A stretch of DNA of 44,329 nt from an uncultured Oscillibacter sp. (GTDB lineage Bacteria > Bacillota > Clostridia > Oscillospirales > Oscillospiraceae), in assembly GCA_910585385.1 (NCBI GenBank), contig CAJUDV010000018.1:1-44329 (forward strand), given 5' to 3'. The translations under genes were made by a program, and so were the position numbers. The notes under the pieces were generated by a model. That model saw only the letters and a list, made by a program, of their open reading frames with translations. It was not told where the DNA came from and made no database searches. Positions 39,725 through 44,329 of the stretch are shown here, piece after piece; positions within the stretch are counted from its first letter, which is position 1; every line of letters starts with the position of its first letter.

Positions 39725-40672
39725 ATGTTATTTGGAGGAAAGAACCGGACGCAGCCAAAACAGCCCAGCCAGGAGAACAGCCTCTACCCGGTTCTGCATG
39801 TGGCGGACAGTCTAAAAGAATACCAAAAGGAACTGGTAAAGAAAGAGGTCTCCTCCCTCTCGGAACTGAGCATGGTGGGCGCGTCCTTTGCCGGCGTGCT
39901 GCGGGAGGCGGACAGCTTCCAGGAAAAACTGCAGGAGCTGGGTCAGTCCTTCTCCAGCATCGACCAGACCGCGGAGCAGTTCGGCCAGGTCCGGGGGGAG
40001 ATCGCCCAGATGGTGACGGAGGCCCAGGGGCAGATGGAGGCACTGGGGCAGACGTCTATGAAAGTTCAGCAGTCCTACGAGGAGATGACGGAGATCTTCT
40101 CCAGGCTCCAGGCCGCTATCCGGGAGATTCAACAGTGCATGGGTAAAATCGTGTCCATCGCGGATCAGACCAACCTGTTGGCCATTAACGCCTCCATTGA
40201 GGCCGCCAGAGCCGGCGTGGAGGGCCGCGGCTTCGCGGTAGTGGCCGCCCAGGTGAAGGAACTGGCCAAGGAGATCAAGGTCCTGGCCGGGGAGGTCAAC
40301 ACCGGCGTCTGCGATGTGGAGAGCCGGGCCGGAGAGCTCAGCGGCAGCATTCAAACATCCCAGGAGACCCTGGGACAGAGCATGGACATCGTCTCTCAGA
40401 CCGACGAGAGCTTCCGCCGGATTACGGACGCCGCCGAAGGCGCCGTGACGGTCCAGTCCCAAATCTCCGGGGTCATCACCGCCTCCTCCGGAGAACTGCA
40501 GACCCTGTGCCAATTTTTTGACCAGATCAAATCCCAGTACCAGGAGGTCGTTAAACACATCGACCAGGCCAGCCGCCTGGGAACCACCAAGAGCGCCATG
40601 TTTGAGGATATGGACAACATGATCTCCCAGCTCCCCCCCATCGTCAAGGAGCTGGAGTTCCAAAAGCGGTGA
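39725..40672 (+). CDS. Soluble methyl-accepting chemotaxis-type signalling protein
   Basis: A 315-residue protein with no membrane segment or signal peptide. Residues ~20-120 are coiled coil without a recognisable sensory fold. Residues ~125-190 contain the MCP hairpin tip: 'IVSIADQTNLLAINASIEAA' and 'RAGVEGRGFAVVAAQVKELA', the CheA/CheW-binding signature. The signalling helices after the tip are short compared with normal transducers, and Gln/Glu methylation sites are not obvious. It is co-transcribed with the FIST gene and ends at a strong terminator. No cheA/cheW is in the window, so it may signal to distant Che proteins or another partner. Confidence 0.9.
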   Translation: MLFGGKNRTQPKQPSQENSLYPVLHVADSLKEYQKELVKKEVSSLSELSMVGASFAGVLREADSFQEKLQELGQSFSSIDQTAEQFGQVRGEIAQMVTEAQGQMEALGQTSMKVQQSYEEMTEIFSRLQAAIREIQQCMGKIVSIADQTNLLAINASIEAARAGVEGRGFAVVAAQVKELAKEIKVLAGEVNTGVCDVESRAGELSGSIQTSQETLGQSMDIVSQTDESFRRITDAAEGAVTVQSQISGVITASSGELQTLCQFFDQIKSQYQEVVKHIDQASRLGTTKSAMFEDMDNMISQLPPIVKELEFQKR

Positions 40673-40692
40673 GGATCTGAATCAACCGCGGC

Positions 40693-40728
40693 GGCCGGGA
40701 ACACCAGAGGGTTGTTCCCGGCCCTTTT
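40693..40728 (+). terminator. Terminator of FIST-MCP operon
   Basis: GGCCGGGAACA (40693-40703) pairs with TGTTCCCGGCC (40713-40723) followed by CTTTT. Confidence 0.88.
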
Positions 40729-40734
40729 ACCCGC

Positions 40735-40764
40735 AAAAAAGAGGGACGGCGTTCGCCGTCCCTC
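40735..40764 (-). terminator. Terminator of typA
   Basis: An 11-bp stem GAGGGACGGCG with its complement to 40764, followed on the minus strand by T6. It is independent of the neighbouring plus-strand terminator. Confidence 0.92.
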
Positions 40765-40770
40765 TCTTCG

Positions 40771-42594
40771 TTACTTCTTGCTGTGCAGGGCCTTCATCCG
40801 CTTCTCGTGGTCCAAAACACTCTTGCGCATCCGCAGGCTCTTGGGGGTCACCTCCAGGAGCTCGTCGTCCGCGAGAAACTCCAGACACTGCTCCAAGCTC
40901 ATCTGCTTGGGGGGTACCAGGCGCAGCGCCTCGTCGGAGCCGCTGGCCCGGGTATTGGTCAGCTGCTTTTTCTTGCACACGTTCACCGTCATGTCCTCGC
41001 TGCGGGGACTCACGCCAATGACCATGCCGCCGTACACCGGCACGCCGGCGCCGATAAACAGCGTTCCCCGCTCCTGGGCGTTGAACAGGCCGTAGGTGAT
41101 GGACTCGCCGGTCTCAAAAGAGATGATGGAGCCGTTGCCCCGGCGGGAGATGTCTCCCTTATAGGGGGCGTAGCTGTCAAAGACGGAGGCCATGATGCCC
41201 TCGCCCTTGGTGTCGGTGAGAAAGTCGCTGCGGTAGCCGAAGAGGCCCCGGGCAGGAATCAGGAACTCGATCTTCATCCGGTCTCCCACGGGGGTCATCT
41301 CCACCATGTCCGCCTTCCGCTGCCCCAGCTTCTCGATGACGGAGCCCACGCAGTCCCCGGGCACGTCCACCACCAGCCGCTCAATGGGCTCGCAGGTCTT
41401 CCCGTCGATCTCCTGGTACAGCACCCGGGCCGGAGAGACCTGAAACTCATAGCCCTCCCGGCGCATGGTCTCAATGAGAATGCTGAGGGACATCTCGCCC
41501 CGGCCCGCCACGTTGAAGGCGGTCTCCCGGTCCGTGTCCGTGACCCGCAGGGACACGTCCTTCAGCGTCTCCCGGTACAGCCGCTCCCGGATCTGGCGGG
41601 AGGTGACAAACTTGCCCTCCTTCCCGGCGAAGGGCGAGTCGTTGACGGAGAACGTCATCTCCAGAGTAGGGGCGGAGATTTTTACAAAGGGCAGGGCCTC
41701 CACGCAGCCAGGGGCGCAGATGGTGTCGCCGATGGTGATGTCGCCGATGCCGCTCATGGCGACGATGTTGCCGGCGGAGGACTCCGTGACGGCCTTCCGG
41801 GCCAGGCCGTCAAACTCGTAAATGGCGGTAGCCTTGGCTTTGCGGAGCACGGCCTCCGGGTCGTGGTAATTGCAGACGGCGATCTCCTGGTTCTGCTTCA
41901 AGGCGCCCCGCTCAATACGGCCGATGGCGATGCGGCCCACAAACTCGTTGTAATCAATAGAGCTGACCAGCATCTGGAAGGGCTCGTCCACATTGGCCTC
42001 CGGAGCGGGGATATACTCCAAAATCGTCTCGAAAAGCGGCGTCAGGTCCGCGCCCACGGCATCGGGAGAGTAGGAGGCGGTGCCGTTGCGGCCGGAGCAG
42101 AACAGCATTGGGCTGTCCAGCTGTTCCGAAGTGGCGTCCAGGTCCATCAAAAGCTCCAGCACCTCGTCGATGACCTCGTGGATGCGCTGATCCGGCCGGT
42201 CGATTTTGTTGACCACCACGATAACCCGGTGGCCCAGCTCCAAGGCCTTGGAGAGGACGAAGCGGGTCTGCGGCATGGGGCCCTCGGCGGCGTCCACCAG
42301 CAGAATAACGCCGTTGACCATCTTCAAAATCCGCTCCACCTCGCCGCCGAAATCGGCGTGGCCCGGGGTATCCACGATATTGATCTTGGTGTCCTTGTAC
42401 TGAATGGCGGTGTTCTTGGCCAGAATCGTAATGCCGCGCTCCCGCTCCAGGTCGCCGGAGTCCATAACCCGGTCCACCACCTCCTGGTTCTCCCGGTACA
42501 CGCCGCCCTGTTTGAGCATCTCGTCCACCAGGGTGGTTTTGCCGTGGTCAACGTGGGCAATAATGGCAACATTTCTCAATTTCTCATTCTGCAT
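40771..42594 (-). CDS. typA: Ribosome-associated GTPase TypA/BipA
   Basis: A 607-residue translational GTPase involved in ribosome assembly and stress growth. ATG 42594 has AAGGAG about ten bases upstream. G1 'AHVDHGKTTL' (residues 14-23), G2/switch I 'RERGITI', G3 'DTPGHADF', G4 'NKID' and G5-type 'SGRNGT' are all present. The EF-G-like domain III and C-terminal domain V ('PVYGGMVIGVSPRSEDM') and the BipA-specific tail ('LVPPKQMSLEQCLEF', 'RMRKSVLDHEKRMK') follow. Single gene, own promoter and terminator. Confidence 0.97.
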   Translation of the reverse strand: MQNEKLRNVAIIAHVDHGKTTLVDEMLKQGGVYRENQEVVDRVMDSGDLERERGITILAKNTAIQYKDTKINIVDTPGHADFGGEVERILKMVNGVILLVDAAEGPMPQTRFVLSKALELGHRVIVVVNKIDRPDQRIHEVIDEVLELLMDLDATSEQLDSPMLFCSGRNGTASYSPDAVGADLTPLFETILEYIPAPEANVDEPFQMLVSSIDYNEFVGRIAIGRIERGALKQNQEIAVCNYHDPEAVLRKAKATAIYEFDGLARKAVTESSAGNIVAMSGIGDITIGDTICAPGCVEALPFVKISAPTLEMTFSVNDSPFAGKEGKFVTSRQIRERLYRETLKDVSLRVTDTDRETAFNVAGRGEMSLSILIETMRREGYEFQVSPARVLYQEIDGKTCEPIERLVVDVPGDCVGSVIEKLGQRKADMVEMTPVGDRMKIEFLIPARGLFGYRSDFLTDTKGEGIMASVFDSYAPYKGDISRRGNGSIISFETGESITYGLFNAQERGTLFIGAGVPVYGGMVIGVSPRSEDMTVNVCKKKQLTNTRASGSDEALRLVPPKQMSLEQCLEFLADDELLEVTPKSLRMRKSVLDHEKRMKALHSKK

Positions 42595-42674
42595 ATCCTG
42601 TCTATCTCCTTTTGCGCGGCAAGGCCAGAGGCTTCTGCCTGTGCGGGGCTTACCTTTTATACATACGTTTTGTA

Positions 42675-42703
42675 ATTATAGTCTTATTTTCCCAGCATTT
42701 CAA
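42675..42703 (-). promoter_or_regulatory. SigA promoter of typA
   Basis: TTGAAA (42698-42703) and perfect TATAAT (42675-42680) on the minus strand with a 17-base spacer, about 75 bases before typA. Confidence 0.8.
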
Positions 42704-42828
42704 CGGAAAAATCCACATCTTTTCATGTTTTCAGCGATTTTAATCCGTCAAAATGCCGCTTTTTCAAGGTCATACCTTTTTCGCCAAGAATTTTGTCTCG
42801 CCGCCCGCGTTTTTTGTCTCTCCGCACA
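42704..42828. other. Intergenic stretch between divergent promoters
   Basis: Part of the roughly 350-base gap between typA and serA. It is relatively T-rich on the plus strand; no gene, fold or operator is apparent. Confidence 0.5.
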
Positions 42829-42858
42829 TTGACCGCTTCCCGCTCAAGCGCCTATAAT
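42829..42858 (+). promoter_or_regulatory. Promoter of serA-like gene
   Basis: TTGACC (42829-42834) and perfect TATAAT (42853-42858) with an 18-base spacer; transcription would start near 42865, right before the structured leader. Confidence 0.7.
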
Positions 42859-42866
42859 AAAGGTGC

Positions 42867-42937
42867 TGCCGGAGAAGCGGCGCCAGCGCCGCACGTTCTC
42901 CGGCAAGTAACGCGGCCTGCCGAGGCCGCCCAGGAGG
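42867..42937 (+). promoter_or_regulatory. Structured 5' leader of serA-like gene
   Basis: Two hairpins fill the leader. The first has a 10-bp outer stem (42867-42876 with 42896-42905) and a 6-bp inner stem (42877-42882 with 42887-42892). The second has a 7-bp stem (42912-42918 with 42923-42929) ending two bases before the AGGAGG site. No known riboswitch or T-box motif is present, but the second hairpin could limit ribosome access. Confidence 0.55.
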
Positions 42938-42945
42938 CATCTGCC

Positions 42946-44112
42946 ATGTACCGCATCAAAACATTCAACAAAATTTCTCCCGTGGGCCTGAACCGGTTCG
43001 ACCCGGAGCGCTACGCCGTGTCCGAGAGTGAGACCAACGAGGACGGTATCCTGGTCCGCTCCGCAAAACTGCTGGACTATCCCCTGCCGGAGAGCCTGCT
43101 GGCCATTGCCCGGGCCGGCGTCGGGGTGAATAATATTCCCATTGACCGCTGCTCTGAGGCGGGGATTGCCGTGTTTTCCACTCCCGGTGCCAACGCCAAT
43201 GCGGTCAAAGAATTGGTGCTCTGCGCCATGCTCATGGGCTCCCGGGATGTGGACGGAGCCATTCGCTGGGTCCAGAGCCAAGTGGAGTCCGGCGTGGACG
43301 TAACCACAGTCGTGGAGAAGGGCAAATCCGCCTATGCCGGACCGGAACTCTATAAAAAGACGCTGGGCGTCATCGGTTTGGGGGCCATTGGCTCCTTGGT
43401 GGCCAACATCGCTCTGTCCCTGGGGATGGACGTCTACGGCTACGACCCCTATCTCTCTGTGGACACCGCCTTGCGGCTGGACCGCCACATCCACGTGGTG
43501 AAGGATATAAAAGAACTGTACAAGCGGGCGGACTACATCACCATTCACATCCACTTCACAGACAAAACAAGGCACATGATCGACGCTAAGGCCATCGAAT
43601 CCATGAAGCGGGGCGTCCGGTTCATCAACCTGGCCCGGGGAGAGATTGTAGACGACGACGCCATGCTGGCGGCCTTGGACACCGGCTGGGTGGCGGCCTA
43701 CATCACCGATTTTCCCACCAACCGCCTCGTGCGGGCCCCCCACGTGGTGGCCATGCCCCACCTCGGAGCCTCCACACCGGAGAGCGAACAGAATTGTGCC
43801 GTCATGGCGGTGGATCAATTGACGGACTACCTGGAAAACGGCAATATCCGGAATTCTGTGAATCTGCCCAGCGTCTCTTTAGAGCGCAGCGGCGTCATGC
43901 GGATGTGCATCATCCACCGGAACGTGCCGGCCATGCTGGCGAACATCACAGCGCTTCTGAGCAAGGACGGTGTAAACGTGGAGAACATGAGCAACAAGTC
44001 CCAGGGAAACTATGCCTATACTCTGGTAGATCTGGGCGCCCGGGTAGAACAGGATGTCATCAAAGATGTAAAACAATTGGCAAACGTAATCCGGGTGCGT
44101 GTGATTGAGTAA
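42946..44112 (+). CDS. serA: D-3-phosphoglycerate dehydrogenase
   Basis: First step of serine synthesis: oxidation of 3-phosphoglycerate with NAD. ATG 42946 follows AGGAGG by eight bases; upstream residues of the open frame are leader. In 388 residues, the substrate domain has 'ARAGVGVNNIPIDRC', the Rossmann NAD motif is 'VIGLGAIGSLVANIAL', the catalytic Arg is in 'NLARGEIVDD' and the His in 'MPHLGASTPES'. A C-terminal ACT domain ('MRMCIIHRNVPAMLANITAL', residues ~322-388) is the usual serine-feedback site. This is the short, single-ACT SerA type found in clostridia. Confidence 0.93.
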   Translation: MYRIKTFNKISPVGLNRFDPERYAVSESETNEDGILVRSAKLLDYPLPESLLAIARAGVGVNNIPIDRCSEAGIAVFSTPGANANAVKELVLCAMLMGSRDVDGAIRWVQSQVESGVDVTTVVEKGKSAYAGPELYKKTLGVIGLGAIGSLVANIALSLGMDVYGYDPYLSVDTALRLDRHIHVVKDIKELYKRADYITIHIHFTDKTRHMIDAKAIESMKRGVRFINLARGEIVDDDAMLAALDTGWVAAYITDFPTNRLVRAPHVVAMPHLGASTPESEQNCAVMAVDQLTDYLENGNIRNSVNLPSVSLERSGVMRMCIIHRNVPAMLANITALLSKDGVNVENMSNKSQGNYAYTLVDLGARVEQDVIKDVKQLANVIRVRVIE

Positions 44113-44120
44113 ACGCCGGG

Positions 44121-44160
44121 GGGAGGCCGCCTTCCCCCGGCCTCCCATTGGGCTTTATTT
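44121..44160 (+). terminator. Terminator after serA-like gene
   Basis: GGGAGGCC (44121-44128) pairs with GGCCTCCC (44139-44146), followed by ATTGGGCTTTATTTT. The U-rich part is a few bases from the stem, so strength is uncertain. Confidence 0.6.
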
Positions 44161-44190
44161 TGAAATTTTGGAAAAAAACGAAAGAAACTC

Positions 44191-44219
44191 TTTACACGGC
44201 AGAAATTTTCTGCTATACT
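44191..44219 (+). promoter_or_regulatory. Promoter for tRNA-Arg
   Basis: TTTACA (44191-44196) and TATACT (44214-44219) with a 17-base spacer, about 60 bases before the tRNA. Confidence 0.75.
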
Positions 44220-44282
44220 ACTATAAACATCCGGGGGAACAACCCAGATACGCACAGCTACAATTTGATAAAGTTTAGGTAT

Positions 44283-44329
44283 GCGCCCGTGGCGCAGTTG
44301 GATAGCGCGTCAGACTCCGACTCTGAAGG
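44283..44329 (+). tRNA. tRNA-Arg (anticodon CCG), truncated by window end
   Basis: The acceptor strand GCGCCCG (44283-44289), TG linker, D-arm GCGC/GCGC with AGTTGGATA loop, and the anticodon arm TCAGA-CTCCGAC-TCTGA are all in place. The loop has T33 and CCG at positions 34-36, which reads the CGG Arg codon. The variable loop begins (AGG) and the T-arm is beyond the window. Confidence 0.93.

Noticed and set aside
40783..42675. 630-codon plus frame opposite typA
   Set aside because: Antisense to a fully conserved GTPase and runs over its promoter.

Overview
The window looks like chromosome of an endospore-forming, GC-rich Clostridia bacterium, most likely an Oscillospiraceae/Flavonifractor-Oscillibacter-like gut anaerobe. 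This is inferred from gene content and codon use, not from any search. Pointers are the sporulation pair spoIIGA-sigE, a BclA-like collagen exosporium protein with its glycosyltransferase, a class B sortase, a yedF/DUF3343 selenium-type operon, a DUF6472 peptide, and GlnRS together with GluQRS.

Layout. 1-~770: edge of an integrative element (5' part of a DUF6017-type gene on the minus strand) abutting a beheaded collagen-like gene. 735-3589: collagen-like fragment, intact collagen-like protein, glycosyltransferase. 3643-6329: sortase B with a possible small partner, then a MATE exporter, all on the minus strand. 6513-9711: two ECF sigma/anti-sigma pairs facing each other across a shared terminator. 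9932-14100: hotdog thioesterase, GlnRS, sigE and spoIIGA. 14482-21871: a self-contained, less GC-rich catabolic locus. It is a seven-gene minus operon (ABC ATPase, cupin, two paralogous TIM-barrel proteins, solute-binding lipoprotein, permease, LarA-like protein) divergent from a LacI-type regulator, with clear promoters, a candidate operator, an internal hairpin and an end terminator. 22148-27639: TetR regulator, exported coiled-coil protein and MMPL/RND transporter, with a MITE-like element between regulator and structural genes. 27865-28500: a two-OB-fold SSB-like protein with a second, related MITE at its stop codon. 28778-31595: minus operon yedF, cysteine-desulfurase-like, DUF3343, DUF6472, Nudix. 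31894-35818: phosphofructokinase, then TrkA/TrkH potassium uptake. 36005-38403: GluQRS, a small conserved-looking protein, a secreted stalk-domain protein. 38657-40672: FIST sensor plus soluble methyl-accepting protein. 40771-44112: TypA/BipA and a SerA-like dehydrogenase with a structured leader. 44283-end: start of tRNA-Arg(CCG).

The most notable unit is the 14.5-21.9 kb locus. It combines an amino-acid-type (PAAT) ABC importer with sugar-type enzymes and a LacI regulator. One TIM-barrel protein keeps the four metal ligands of the tagatose-3-epimerase family at near-canonical spacing, while its same-length paralogue has lost three of the four. A LarA-like protein closes the operon without its cofactor-making genes. 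I know of no described pathway with exactly this set; an imported sugar-amine or hydroxy-acid substrate is a guess. Other points of interest are the FIST-soluble MCP pair, the exported coiled-coil/MMPL system, the facing sigma modules, the long open overlap of spoIIGA into sigE, and two copies of a probable MITE family.
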